Shown here piece by piece: positions 7,981 through 16,405 of a DNA stretch of 64,000 nucleotides; position 1 is the first letter of the stretch; each line of letters begins with the position of its first letter. The notes beneath the pieces were generated by a model. That model was not told the DNA's origin, ran no database searches, and saw only the letters and a list, made by a program, of their open reading frames with translations. The translations under genes were made by a program, and so were the position numbers. This DNA is from Pseudomonadaceae bacterium (GTDB lineage Bacteria; Pseudomonadota; Gammaproteobacteria; Pseudomonadales; Azotimanducaceae): assembly GCA_024743435.1 (NCBI GenBank), contig JANSWO010000001.1, forward strand, positions 124,001-188,000. Direction: 5' to 3'.

Positions 7981-9138
7981 TTAGCCGAGTGTCCGGCTAA
8001 TGAGCTCTTTCATGATCTCGTTGGTGCCGCCGTAGATCTTCTGTACCCGCGCGTCGGTGTACATCCGCGAGATTTCGTACTCATCCATGTAGCCGGCACC
8101 ACCGTGAAACTGCAGGCATTCATCCACTACCCGACACTGCATGTCGGTGCACCAGTATTTCGCCATTGAGGCAGTCGCGGAATCCAGCTTGCCTTCGATG
8201 TGGTCCATCAGACAGCGGTCGACAAAAGTTCGCCCGATGCGTGTCTCTGTCACCAATTCAGCCATGCCGAATTTGGTGTTCTGGAAGTCCAGCACACGCT
8301 GTCCGAACGCCTTCCGTTCTTTTACGTAGTCAAGTGTGTGCGCGATCGCTCGTTCAGCCATGACTACGGCTGCCTGGGCGATGTTGAGACGCTCCTGGGG
8401 CAGTTGCGACATTAACTGAATGAAGCCTTTGCCTTCCTCGCCCAGTCGGTTGCTGACCGGAACGCGGCAATCCTCGAAGAACAGCTCGGAGGTGTCTGCC
8501 GCCGGCATGCCCATCTTCTTCAGGTTGCGGCCCCGTTGGAAACCGGGGTTGGCGTCGGTTTCGGCAACAATCAACGACAAACCCTTGGCGCCCGTGCCCG
8601 GGCCGGTCTTGGCGACCACGATCACAAGGTCTGCGTGCTGGCCGTTGGTAATGTAGGTCTTAGATCCATTGATGATGTAGTCGTCGCCATCGCGGACGGC
8701 GGTTGTGGCGACCGACTGCAGATCTGAGCCGGTGTTGGGTTCGGTCATAGCGATCGCCCCAACCAACTCGCCACTCGCCATCTTCGGCAGCCAGCGCTGT
8801 TTCTGCTCCTCGCTGCCATAGTGAAGTAAGTAGGGCGCTACGATCTGGCTGTGCACCTGCACACCCCAGCCGGAGATGCCGGCGGCATGCATCTCTTCGA
8901 GGATTACGGTTTCGTGGAGGTAGCTGCCACCACCGCCGCCGTACTGACTTGGTATCTCCGCCAGTAGCAGCCCGGCCTGCCCGGCGGTTCGCCACAGTTC
9001 CCGGTCCACTTCACCTTGCTCGCGCCATCGTTCCATGTGGGGTGCGCACTCACTAGCAAAAAACTTGGCGCAGGCATCGCGCAGCATGCCGAGTTCTTCG
9101 TCCTGCCAGGGGGATTCGTAGGTGTCATAGATATACAT
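7981..9138 (-). CDS. Acyl-CoA dehydrogenase
   Basis: A 385-residue FAD-dependent acyl-CoA dehydrogenase that introduces a trans-2 double bond in an acyl-CoA and passes electrons to ETF. Visible are the flavin-binding AMTEPNTGSDLQS, the INGSKTYITNG segment and the C-terminal FHGGAGYMDEYEISRMYTDA with YGGTNEI. Gly in YGGTNEI replaces the MCAD-type catalytic Glu. A Glu in LPQERL is at the position used by long-chain and isovaleryl-CoA enzymes, so this one probably belongs to that subgroup. Start 9138 (MYIYDTYESPW) fits the family N-terminus. An upstream frame to 9249 adds 37 unlike residues. Confidence 0.88.
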   Translation of the reverse strand: MYIYDTYESPWQDEELGMLRDACAKFFASECAPHMERWREQGEVDRELWRTAGQAGLLLAEIPSQYGGGGGSYLHETVILEEMHAAGISGWGVQVHSQIVAPYLLHYGSEEQKQRWLPKMASGELVGAIAMTEPNTGSDLQSVATTAVRDGDDYIINGSKTYITNGQHADLVIVVAKTGPGTGAKGLSLIVAETDANPGFQRGRNLKKMGMPAADTSELFFEDCRVPVSNRLGEEGKGFIQLMSQLPQERLNIAQAAVVMAERAIAHTLDYVKERKAFGQRVLDFQNTKFGMAELVTETRIGRTFVDRCLMDHIEGKLDSATASMAKYWCTDMQCRVVDECLQFHGGAGYMDEYEISRMYTDARVQKIYGGTNEIMKELISRTLG

Positions 9139-9331
9139 AGTGCTCGAGATCGCCTCCGCAAGCGTCTGGTGAGAGAGGAGTGTTTGTGTGTTGATGACAG
9201 CATCGCCAGCCAACAACCGATGGCTGCCAGTGCTCATACGATTGCTCATGCCGGTGCGATGACGGCGCGAGTTTATCGCAAGACTCGCGAGGTGCCTCGG
9301 CTTTGAAACGCAGGCCCGTGCGTTTCTGTAG

Positions 9332-9709
9332 CTACTGCTTGGCGATGTCCAGGCCCTGGGTCAACGCTGGCCGACGTCGTTCAGGCACGCCTCGAAGCTG
9401 CACTACCCAGGCATCGGTTACCCCAACGGATTGCCAGTTCATTTGCTCAGACAACGCGGTTCTCGGGTTTACGAAAGGGCCGCTGATCAGGCGATGGTAG
9501 GTTTGCTCGCCAACGTCGGTTACGGCAATTCGCAGGGTGTTGCCGCTGCGATCGCTGCGCCGATGCAATTCAGCAACGGCAACGTCGGAGTCGAGGAAGC
9601 TGCCGACGACGACAAAGTACTCGGCGCTCGCGGTTGGTGTGACCAACGACAGCGCGAGCAGCGAAATCCCGGCCAGGAACTGGCGCGGGTAAGTTTGAAC
9701 GTAACGCAT
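9332..9709 (-). CDS. Small exported SPOR-like protein
   Basis: A 125-residue protein with an N-terminal signal peptide (FLAGISLLALSLVTPTASA, cleavage about residue 29) followed at once by EYFVVVGSFLDSDVAVAEL, a SPOR-like strand-helix pattern, and then TYHRLISGPFVN, typical of the second half of a SPOR repeat. SPOR domains bind denuded peptidoglycan glycans at the septum. Unlike usual SPOR proteins this one is freely periplasmic and has no other domain. I chose ATG 9709 because it gives a clean signal peptide. No good ribosome site precedes it, so the start is not certain. Confidence 0.65.
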   Translation of the reverse strand: MRYVQTYPRQFLAGISLLALSLVTPTASAEYFVVVGSFLDSDVAVAELHRRSDRSGNTLRIAVTDVGEQTYHRLISGPFVNPRTALSEQMNWQSVGVTDAWVVQLRGVPERRRPALTQGLDIAKQ

Positions 9710-9889
9710 CAAAGGAGTCTTTTGGTTGCTCTGTTGGCCGCTTGTTTGCTGGCGTTTTTGCCTGAGTAGCCGCGGGTTGTTGGAACTCAGGAAAACCTGG
9801 CGAGAAAATCGCGTGCGCATCGGCGGGCCATTCGGTGTTCGGGTCACCCCGGATGGCAGGAAAGTATAGCAGCGTCGCGGTGCAAAGCT

Positions 9890-10729
9890 CTACGGATAAC
9901 CCGCACCGGGGAAGTCCACCTGCACGGTTTCCACGCATGCGGTTGCGTTGTCGCGACAGAACTGAGGTTGCGAACCGGAAGCGGTGAGTACATACAACGT
10001 CCTCTCGCCCAGGGCGCACGCATAAGCGCCGCGGCCAGTATCGTGACGGTCGGTGATCTCGCCCCCCTCAAGCACTCGTAGCACCTCGGAGCTGCTGGGC
10101 GAGGCAACCCAGATACCGCCTGCAGAGTCGAGGCAGATGCCGTCTGGAACGGCGCCGTCGGGCAGGCTGGCCCAGAGACGGCGGTTATTTAGATCACCGT
10201 TCGCGTCGCGGTCAAATGCGGTCAATCGGCCGGCAAAGGACTCGGCCACAACAAGTGTCGAACCATCCGGCGTGATTACGCAGCCGTTGGGGAACATGAG
10301 CTCATCGGCGACGATTCTCGGGTTGCTGCCATCCGGGTCGATGCAAATCAGCTCAGCGGTAGAGGGCTCAGCGCCGTTATGCAGATCGAAACCGAAATTG
10401 CCGACGTATGCCTGCCCCTGGCTGTCCACAACCATGTCGTTGCAAATGCCGCTGGCAAGTTCGCTGAGATCCGCATGTACGGTGAGCTTGCGGCCATCGA
10501 ACTTCAGCACAGCACGGCGATTCATCGCCACGATGAGCATCTCGCCTGCGGGCAGCCAACCAAGCCCGGAAGGATCATCGCCCGTCTCGACGACCGTTCG
10601 TGTGCTTCCGTCAGGTGTGCTCGCCACGACGCGGCCAGCGTGCATGTCGGAGAAAAACAGCTCTCCTTCCCGCCAGCGTGGCCCCTCGGGGAAGTGCAGG
10701 TGCTCGATCAGTGTTGTCAGCGTGGTCAT
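9890..10729 (-). CDS. SMP-30/gluconolactonase (LRE) family protein
   Basis: A 279-residue six-bladed beta-propeller of the SMP-30/gluconolactonase/LRE family. Family marks are FPEGPRWREGELFFSDMHAG at the N-terminus with the metal-ligand Glu, NDMVVDSQGQAYVGNFGFD in the middle and PDGICLDSAGGIWVASP near the end, with the Asn and Asp ligands of the divalent metal. Members hydrolyse sugar or aryl lactones. There is no signal peptide, so it is cytoplasmic. It lies alone between an exported SPOR-like protein and a divergent lipoprotein. Confidence 0.9.
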   Translation of the reverse strand: MTTLTTLIEHLHFPEGPRWREGELFFSDMHAGRVVASTPDGSTRTVVETGDDPSGLGWLPAGEMLIVAMNRRAVLKFDGRKLTVHADLSELASGICNDMVVDSQGQAYVGNFGFDLHNGAEPSTAELICIDPDGSNPRIVADELMFPNGCVITPDGSTLVVAESFAGRLTAFDRDANGDLNNRRLWASLPDGAVPDGICLDSAGGIWVASPSSSEVLRVLEGGEITDRHDTGRGAYACALGERTLYVLTASGSQPQFCRDNATACVETVQVDFPGAGYP

Positions 10730-10985
10730 TGGGCGTCCTGGCGGTGAATTGGCGTGAAGCGGCGGGCTTTTACGCTCGTTTTACGACAGCGTATGCCAGG
10801 AGGCGTGATGCTGCTATTCCCGCGTTGTTGGACATTTGCGTTTTCGGGTATCCTCGCGCCGCACGGTGGAGATAACCACGTGCCGCGAGGGCGGCGCTTG
10901 CTATCGTCGCCAACCTTGATTGGATTGAAAACGAAGACATTTCGCCCCCGGCGACGGGATACATGAGCGAAGGAAGGAGACTCAC

Positions 10986-11399
10986 ATGAACTTGCTCAAG
11001 ATTTTCGCCGCACTGATGCTGGTACTCGGTATCACGGCGTGCAGCGACAGCGAATCCGGTGGCGGTGCCCTGGACTCGGTGAAAGACGCGGCCAACGATG
11101 CAGCTGACGCCGCTGGCGATATGGCTGATTCTGCAGGCGATGCAGCCAGTGGCGCCTGGGACGGTGCTAAGGATGCGGCTGGTGATATGGCCGACGCAGC
11201 TGGCGATGCCGTAGACGGTGCTAAAGATGCGGCTGGCGATATGGTCGATAGCGCGAAGGATGCTGCGGGTAACGCGGTTGACGGCGTGAAAGATTCTGCA
11301 TCCGGCATGGTTGACGGCGTGAAAGACGCCGCTGGCGACGCTCGTGATGCGGCAGCCGACAAGCTCGACGACGCGGCTTCTGGCCTGCGCGGCGACTAA
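10986..11399 (+). CDS. Ala/Asp-rich repeat lipoprotein, LEA-like
   Basis: A 137-residue lipoprotein. The signal peptide ends in a lipobox (LGITAC, Cys about 19). The mature part is built almost wholly from Ala, Asp, Gly, Val and Lys in a repeating pattern related to KDAAGDMADAAGDAV, with a period near 11-14 residues. This composition predicts an amphipathic, possibly disordered-to-helical rod like LEA proteins or YtjA/CsbD-like stress proteins, tethered to the envelope. The start is ATG 10986 after GGAAGGAGA. A structured 3' region and a strong terminator follow, so it is probably an abundant single-gene transcript. A role in envelope stress or desiccation is inference from composition only. 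Confidence 0.75.
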   Translation: MNLLKIFAALMLVLGITACSDSESGGGALDSVKDAANDAADAAGDMADSAGDAASGAWDGAKDAAGDMADAAGDAVDGAKDAAGDMVDSAKDAAGNAVDGVKDSASGMVDGVKDAAGDARDAAADKLDDAASGLRGD

Positions 11400-11420
11400 A
11401 CAGAGCTGAAACTAGCGTGG

Positions 11421-11493
11421 CCCGAGCAGCGACGCTCGGGTGATCTAAGTTCAGGCGTGGCGTCTTACCGGTGGTACCACTGATAAGACGCCA
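11421..11493 (+). other. Stacked hairpins downstream of the LEA-like lipoprotein gene
   Basis: CCCGAGC at 11421-11427 pairs with GCTCGGG at 11434-11440. TGGCGTCTTA at 11458-11467 pairs with TAAGACGCCA at 11484-11493, and its loop contains the perfect palindrome GTGGTACCAC (11471-11480). These precede the terminator and would form a structured 3' untranslated region. Confidence 0.6.
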
Positions 11494-11498
11494 GATGA

Positions 11499-11522
11499 AA
11501 CGGGCCTTTGGGCCCGTTTTTC
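11499..11522 (+). terminator. Rho-independent terminator of the LEA-like lipoprotein gene
   Basis: AACGGGCC, a short TTT loop and GGCCCGTTTTT form a GC-rich stem followed by a T-run, on the + strand 100 bp after the lipoprotein stop. Confidence 0.85.
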
Positions 11523-11733
11523 GTTTCTCTCCGACCGATGTGGATAGAGATGGGTGAGCTCTGGCGGCGGTGCTTACTCGCTTCACCCGCCCGACCCACC
11601 TTGGCCGAATTTGCGGATCGGTGCGATTTCGACCAAAACATCGAGCGCACGGGGCTGTGGCTCGCTAGTGTCTCGACTTCACCGTTATCTGTTACCATCG
11701 GCGGCCAATTTTTCTCGTACGCAGGAGCTAACC

Positions 11734-12924
11734 ATGCGCGATGTAGTCATTGTCGATAACGTCAGAACCGGTCTGGCAAAGTCCTTTCGGGGCAGTTTTA
11801 ACCTCACTCGTTCAGATGACATGCTCGCGCATTGCATCGATGCCCTGATCGACCGGAACCCGGATGTGGCCGCCGGTGAGATCGAAGACGTTGTGGTGGG
11901 CGCCGCGAGTCATGTGGGCGAGCAGGACGGCAACATCGCGCGTCTGGCTGTTGCGCTGTCCAAGCACCTCGATCTGAACGCCACTTCAGGCCTCACAATC
12001 AACCGATTCTGCTCGTCGGGCCTTCAGTCGATCGCCATCGCGGCCACACAGATCGCATCCGGCCAGACCGAAGTTGCGATGGCGGGTGGCGTAGATTCCA
12101 TCTCCATGCGGAATCGACAGAAACCTGCGAAAGCAGAGCTGAATCCGCGTCTTCTCGAAGAAACGCCGGATATCTTCATGGCAATGGGTAACACCGCTGA
12201 AGTGGTTGCGCGTCGCTATCAGGTAACGCGCGAGGCGCAGGATGAGTACTCGTTGCAAAGCCAGCAGCGCTACGCAGCGGCTGCGGAAGCCGGCTATATC
12301 GCAGAAGAGATTGTTCCCATGAAGGCAACAATGCTCAAAGTGGACAAGGAAACCGGTGAAGAGAGCCGCGTAGATGTAGTTGTCGACAAGGACGAGTGCA
12401 ATCGCCCGCAGACAACGCTCGAAGCTCTGGCAGGTCTGCCGCCGGCATTTGAAGAAGACGGCTCGGTTACTGCGGGTAACGCATCCCAGTTGTCAGACGG
12501 CGCATCTATGACCTTGCTGATGAGTGCAGATCGGGCAGCAGCGCTTGGTCTGGAGCCAATCGGCATCTATCGCGGCTTCACGGTTGCGGCCTGTGCACCG
12601 GACGAAATGGGCATCGGACCTGTCTTTGCGATCCCTCGATTGCTCGACAATGCTGGCATGAAAATCGACGACATCGATCTGTGGGAGCTGAACGAAGCCT
12701 TCGCCTCGCAGTGCCTGTACTCTCGCGACGCTCTTGGCATCGACAACGCCAAGTACAACGTCAATGGCGGCAGCATCAGCATTGGTCATCCGTTCGGCAT
12801 GACCGGCTCACGCATGACCGGAACCGTGTTGCGCGAACTTCGTCGTCGCAAGCAGAAGTATGGCGTTGTGACCATGTGCATCGGTGGTGGCATGGGCGCG
12901 GCGGGACTGTTCGAAGCAGTCTAG
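11734..12924 (+). CDS. Acetyl-CoA acyltransferase (thiolase)
   Basis: A 396-residue thiolase. The nucleophilic Cys lies in NRFCSSGLQS (about residue 91), the catalytic His in GHPFGMTGSR, and the second Cys in CIGGGMGAAGLFE near the C-terminus. It cleaves 3-ketoacyl-CoA with CoA in beta-oxidation, or condenses acyl-CoAs in reverse. ATG 11734 has AGGAG about 8 bp upstream and begins at the family N-terminus (RDVVIVDNVRTGLAK). An upstream in-frame extension has no similarity. It is a single gene with no partner hydratase-dehydrogenase next to it. Confidence 0.93.
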   Translation: MRDVVIVDNVRTGLAKSFRGSFNLTRSDDMLAHCIDALIDRNPDVAAGEIEDVVVGAASHVGEQDGNIARLAVALSKHLDLNATSGLTINRFCSSGLQSIAIAATQIASGQTEVAMAGGVDSISMRNRQKPAKAELNPRLLEETPDIFMAMGNTAEVVARRYQVTREAQDEYSLQSQQRYAAAAEAGYIAEEIVPMKATMLKVDKETGEESRVDVVVDKDECNRPQTTLEALAGLPPAFEEDGSVTAGNASQLSDGASMTLLMSADRAAALGLEPIGIYRGFTVAACAPDEMGIGPVFAIPRLLDNAGMKIDDIDLWELNEAFASQCLYSRDALGIDNAKYNVNGGSISIGHPFGMTGSRMTGTVLRELRRRKQKYGVVTMCIGGGMGAAGLFEAV

Positions 12925-13230
12925 TTGGCATACGCCGGCCTCACAGGCTCCGTGCAACGCCGCCCCTGGCGCTTGCGCGGAGCAGTCGCTGTATCGCGAT
13001 TGGCCCAATTCGACGTAACAACCTGTAACAACTGCCGCTTCAGTCGCAAGCGATAGTTGCTAATATTGGGAGTTCCAGTTTCGAGGCCAGTCGCGATTTT
13101 CAATCCCCTGCCATCCAAGCCAGTCAATTCCGCACGCAGCGGCGCTTTTGCCGTAGCCGGCCGCGCTTCTGCCGTAGCGAGTTGCGCTCGGCTTGCGCTC
13201 AGCTCCAGCGTACGTGTTGTTGGATGCGCG
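12925..13230. other. Gap between thiolase and exported protein
   Basis: No recognised gene. An open frame begins at a TTG (13057), but its first part has no family likeness. TAATATT near 13060-13066 could be a -10 element for the downstream exported protein and two-component operon. Two imperfect copies of a gctt(t/c)tgccgtagc segment lie around 13144-13180. Confidence 0.35.
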
Positions 13231-13758
13231 ATGGTTGTCGCGTGTGCCTCAAGCAGCGTCGCAGCACCGCTGCTCCCCGCCGAGACACGAATGCCAGTGA
13301 GTGCTCCTGCGGCAGCCCCTGTTGCGAAGACGGCGGCGAGTAACGATGGCGAGTCGCAAGCAGAGCCAGCGAACATCTCGTACGCTCAGAGTACCGACGA
13401 GCAGCTGACAACCATGGCGGCGGACTGGTCCAGTCTGTCCGCGGCTGAGCGCCGAGCGCTTCTCACCGAAGTGAAATCGCGCATGGCGCGAGAGCGGCAG
13501 AACCAGGCCAATGGTCAAAACGGACAAAGCCCGACGGTCAGGATAACGACGACTCGGCGCTTTGGTCGTGTCGTTCGACAACCCGATGGTTCTCTCGTGC
13601 GTATCGAAACCTCAGTTGTGCAGGTTCGCAAAGCCGAGCGAAATGCAGATCGTCCGGGATTTGGCGCGGGCTTTGAGAACCGGCATTCAGATCCCGAGGT
13701 GCAGACTAGAGACGACACGCGCGCTCCTGCGCAAACCGTCAAGCACGATCAACCTTAG
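13231..13758 (+). CDS. Exported protein with a short DUF3106-like segment
   Basis: About 175 residues. A hydrophobic leader (MVVACASSSVAAP) suggests export. The mature part has TDEQLTTMAADWSSLSAAER, resembling the WxxLSxxQR-type repeats of DUF3106 proteins, then a basic QN-rich linker and a charged tail (RRFGRVVRQPDG). The start is uncertain: ATG 13231 has no clear ribosome site, and a longer frame from TTG 13057 exists. It ends 24 bp before the response regulator gene and probably belongs to the same operon, so it might be a target or accessory factor of that system. The function is unknown. Confidence 0.55.
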   Translation: MVVACASSSVAAPLLPAETRMPVSAPAAAPVAKTAASNDGESQAEPANISYAQSTDEQLTTMAADWSSLSAAERRALLTEVKSRMARERQNQANGQNGQSPTVRITTTRRFGRVVRQPDGSLVRIETSVVQVRKAERNADRPGFGAGFENRHSDPEVQTRDDTRAPAQTVKHDQP

Positions 13759-13782
13759 GGACTATCCCGGTGATACCCCGTC

Positions 13783-14523
13783 ATGACTGACCACGCTGTT
13801 AGCGATAGTGGCTACCTCCTTGTTGTCGACGACGACCCAGAGCTACGGGAGTTGATCGAGGCCTATCTCGTGCGGCAAGGGTTCGATGTGGCGACGGCGC
13901 AGGATGGTTCAGAGATGGATCAGCGGCTGGCCGAGCGAACGCCGGATCTGGTTATTCTGGATCTGATGCTGCCCGATGAGAACGGATTGGACATCGCTAA
14001 GCGGCTCAAAGGCGCCAGCGAGATCCCCATCATCATGATCTCGGCCCAGGGCGAGGATGTGGATCGCATTGTCGGCCTGGAGGTTGGCGCCGACGACTAT
14101 CTGGGCAAGCCGTTTAACCCACGGGAGCTGCTCGCGCGTGTGCGGGCGGTGCTTCGACGCTCGGCCAGAACGTCCGAGGTGGCTGACACGCCGGTCGAGT
14201 CGGGCGCTCCAGCGCGTTATCCGTTTGGAGACTTTGTCCTGGATATCACCTCGCATCGGCTTCTTCGAGGTGACGTGGAGATATCATTGACGTCAGGCGA
14301 GTTTGATCTGCTCGCGATACTTGTCCGTTTCCCGAACCGGGTCATGGATCGAGATCGTATTTTGGATCTGCTTACCGGAGCAGAGCGTTCGCCCTTTGAT
14401 CGCAGCATCGATGTTCGGGTGACTCGATTACGTGGAAAGATCGAGGCGGACCCGTCCAAACCCCGCTTCATTCGCACGGTCTGGGGTAAAGGCTACATGT
14501 TCTGCCCGGAAGCGGATGGCTGA
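13783..14523 (+). CDS. OmpR-family response regulator
   Basis: A 246-residue two-domain regulator. The receiver domain (about 10-125) has the acidic pair DDD at 16-18, the phosphoacceptor Asp60 in ILDLML and the conserved Lys in YLGKPFNP. The C-terminal winged helix (about 145-243) is of the OmpR/PhoB type, with VTRLRGKIE as recognition helix and FIRTVWGKGYMF as wing. It binds DNA when phosphorylated by the histidine kinase encoded 40 bp downstream. The targets are unknown; the neighbouring exported protein and downstream repeat array are natural candidates. Confidence 0.93.
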   Translation: MTDHAVSDSGYLLVVDDDPELRELIEAYLVRQGFDVATAQDGSEMDQRLAERTPDLVILDLMLPDENGLDIAKRLKGASEIPIIMISAQGEDVDRIVGLEVGADDYLGKPFNPRELLARVRAVLRRSARTSEVADTPVESGAPARYPFGDFVLDITSHRLLRGDVEISLTSGEFDLLAILVRFPNRVMDRDRILDLLTGAERSPFDRSIDVRVTRLRGKIEADPSKPRFIRTVWGKGYMFCPEADG

Positions 14524-14563
14524 TTCAGCCAACCTTCCTGTTCTGTCGCGCGGCCACTGACCC

Positions 14564-15856
14564 TTGGCGACCTCGTCACTACTGGTTCGCACAACGGCTA
14601 CGCTTGCGTTGTCTGCACTCGCGATCGTCGGCACCGCGACGTTTGCACTCAACCGCTTCGTTATTGAGCCGATCACACAACGAGCCGCTGATGACGAGGC
14701 GGCGTTGCTGGTGCTATCTGCCCAGACCTGGGTAGAACTGCCGCCCCAGGCGCGGCCTCTCTTTGAGCTCGAACTGGCGGAGAGCCACGACCTCATTATC
14801 TCAGGACAGACTAGAGACCTGCCCGTTGCGACCACCGATGCACCGTATCTGGAGATCGTTGGCAACCAGCTCGCCAAGCGCCTGGGGCAGCCCGTGCTGC
14901 TCATGGAAAGTGATGACCTCGTCTGGGCTAACGTGCCCATGGGTGGCTATCTCATGCAGATCGGTTTCTCGCCTAGTCGTCAGAGCATTCAACCGCTGTA
15001 TAGCGGCATCTTTATCTCCGCTCTGGGTGCCGCCATCGTTTTTCTGACGTCGCTCTTCATCGTCCGACGCATCGCTCGCCCCCTATCCGCTGCTGCGGAA
15101 CGGGCGGGAAGCTTCCGCGGCAGCGAGCACTTTCGGCCGCTACCCGAGGAAGGGCCTGCGGAACTGGTGAGCCTGGCTCGAAGTTTCAATACGATGGCGA
15201 CCGAGGTGTCGGCGCTGCTCGCCAACCGCACGACGCTGCTTGCTGGCATTTCCCATGATCTGCGAACGCCGCTGGCTCGAATGCGGATTGCCCTTGAGCT
15301 CCTGCCTGAGAATGTCGAGCTCGAGTTGTTCCAGCGCTTTGAACGCAATCTGGAGGCGATGGATGAGTTGATTGGCGATACGCTGCGTTTCGCCCGTGGT
15401 GCCTCTGAATCGACGTTGGCGGTTGCCTTGAAACCCTATCTGGAGGATGTGGTTGCGAGCTTCGATGAGGCCATCGAAGTCTCCTGGCAGGGCCCGGAGG
15501 ATGCTTCAGTTGAGTTGGCGGCCGGTTCGTTCAAACGGGTTGTCCACAATCTGCTGTCCAATGCGCAACGCTACGGCCAGAACGTTCGCGTTGCTGCGCG
15601 CATCAAGCCGGACGCTGCCATCGTTAGCGTCCTCGATAGCGGCCCGGGCATCGAGCCTGAGTATAGGCAGAAAGTATTCGAACCCTTCTTCCGGCTCGAT
15701 GCGTCCAGGAGTGTAACTACCGGCGGTAGTGGGCTTGGCCTTGCCATCGTTGCGCAGCTTTGTAACGCCCACGGCTGGCGAATCTCGGTTCGAGACGCAA
15801 CCACCGATGAGAACGAGCTGCGATTGCTCGTTCCAATCCGATCCGCGCAGGCGTGA
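14564..15856 (+). CDS. EnvZ-type sensor histidine kinase
   Basis: A 430-residue inner-membrane kinase. It has one helix at about 8-30, a periplasmic sensor region (about 31-145), a second helix (about 146-168), a HAMP linker (about 168-220), the phosphorylated His231 in ISHDLRTPLARMR, and an ATPase domain with VVHNLLSNAQRYG (N box), DSGPGIEPE (G1) and GGSGLGLAIV (G2). The TTG start at 14564 is the first possible one after an in-frame stop. It pairs with the OmpR-type regulator just upstream. The sensor region is short and unlike named sensors, so the stimulus is unknown. Confidence 0.92.
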   Translation: MATSSLLVRTTATLALSALAIVGTATFALNRFVIEPITQRAADDEAALLVLSAQTWVELPPQARPLFELELAESHDLIISGQTRDLPVATTDAPYLEIVGNQLAKRLGQPVLLMESDDLVWANVPMGGYLMQIGFSPSRQSIQPLYSGIFISALGAAIVFLTSLFIVRRIARPLSAAAERAGSFRGSEHFRPLPEEGPAELVSLARSFNTMATEVSALLANRTTLLAGISHDLRTPLARMRIALELLPENVELELFQRFERNLEAMDELIGDTLRFARGASESTLAVALKPYLEDVVASFDEAIEVSWQGPEDASVELAAGSFKRVVHNLLSNAQRYGQNVRVAARIKPDAAIVSVLDSGPGIEPEYRQKVFEPFFRLDASRSVTTGGSGLGLAIVAQLCNAHGWRISVRDATTDENELRLLVPIRSAQA

Positions 15857-16009
15857 AACAAATTGTCACAAATTCAGCGTTACCCGAAATCCCTGAGTAA
15901 CAGGCCAAGGGCATAGTAGCTTTCAAGGTGAGTGCATTGCACCGCCGCCTGAAAAGGCAATCTCTATCCCCTAGACCCATGACTGGTCAAACGGTTCGGA
16001 AGGTCAACT
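15857..16009 (+). other. Non-coding interval, possible 3' UTR or small RNA
   Basis: About 150 bp between the kinase stop and a poly-T terminator, with no coding signal. It includes small inverted repeats such as GTGAGTGCATTGCAC. It could be the operon's 3' untranslated region or an independent small RNA ending at the terminator. No known RNA family was recognised. Confidence 0.4.
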
Positions 16010-16049
16010 AGCCCACTGGCTCCCTCTCCAGGCCCGTGGGTTTTTTTTT
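16010..16049 (+). terminator. Strong poly-T terminator
   Basis: CCCAC at 16010-16014 and GTGGG at 16036-16040 flank an inner CTGG/CCAG pair. The stem is followed by nine consecutive T residues (16041-16049). It would end transcripts from the two-component operon or from a small RNA in the preceding interval. Confidence 0.8.
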
Positions 16050-16050
16050 G

Positions 16051-16103
16051 CGCCGAATAAAGTACAGCGGCTCGCTGCGCGAGCCGCTGTACTTTATTCG
16101 GCG
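16051..16103. repeat. Perfect inverted repeat, 25-bp arms with 3-nt loop
   Basis: The arm at 16051-16075 (begins CGCCGAATAAAGTACAGC) is exactly complementary to 16079-16103, leaving only TGC between. No mismatches were found on reading. It starts 1 base after the T-run of the preceding terminator and could act as an extremely stable RNA hairpin, a cruciform or a protein site. It is not flanked by a gene. Confidence 0.9.
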
Positions 16104-16120
16104 AGATTCAAACCCCGAGA

Positions 16121-16298
16121 GAGCGGCAGTGCACTGCGTTCAATTGCTTCGCGATTGAATGCAATGCTCGAGAGCGTCCGTCGAGTGGATTTTTAAGGTT
16201 ACTGAGATCGCCGCAGTCAGCCTTCGGCTTCCTTCGCGAAGACGAAGGGAAAATTCATTCCCAACAAAAAGGCCAGAGCTCTCGCCCTGGCCTTTTCT
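16121..16298 (+). ncRNA. Tandem structured repeat unit 1 (candidate small RNA)
   Basis: The first of three tandem units beginning GAGCGGCAGTGCA. It has a 5' stem of about 17 bp (16131-16147 with the segment ending near 16167), the short hairpins AGCCTTCGGCT and CTTCGCGAAG, a GGGAAAATTCATTCCC hairpin, and a terminator stem AAAAGGCCAG/CTGGCCTTTT at 16267-16296. The 5' stem has a different sequence from units 2 and 3 yet still pairs (one mismatch, two G-U). The direction is proposed as + because the other hairpins precede the terminator, but that stem is symmetric and could work on both strands. Confidence 0.55.
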
Positions 16299-16337
16299 CA
16301 TTTTGCGACCGGGCCGGCGACTAGCCAGCCCAGCCCC

Positions 16338-16387
16338 GTCGAATAACGAACCATTGCTCGCGCTGCGAGCCTGGGTTCGTTTTCGAC
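16338..16387. repeat. Inter-unit palindrome, copy 1
   Basis: Nested complementary blocks GTCGAA/TTCGAC, AACGAACC/GGTTCGTT and GCTCGC/GCGAGC form an imperfect hairpin of about 50 bp between repeat units 1 and 2. It is followed by GTACGTTTCAGTCCTGAA and the next unit. Confidence 0.7.
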
Positions 16388-16405
16388 GTACGTTTCAGTC
16401 CTGAA

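Noticed and set aside
9139-9249. N-terminal extension of the acyl-CoA dehydrogenase
   Set aside because: The 37 extra residues have no family similarity, and the ATG at 9138 fits the family start.
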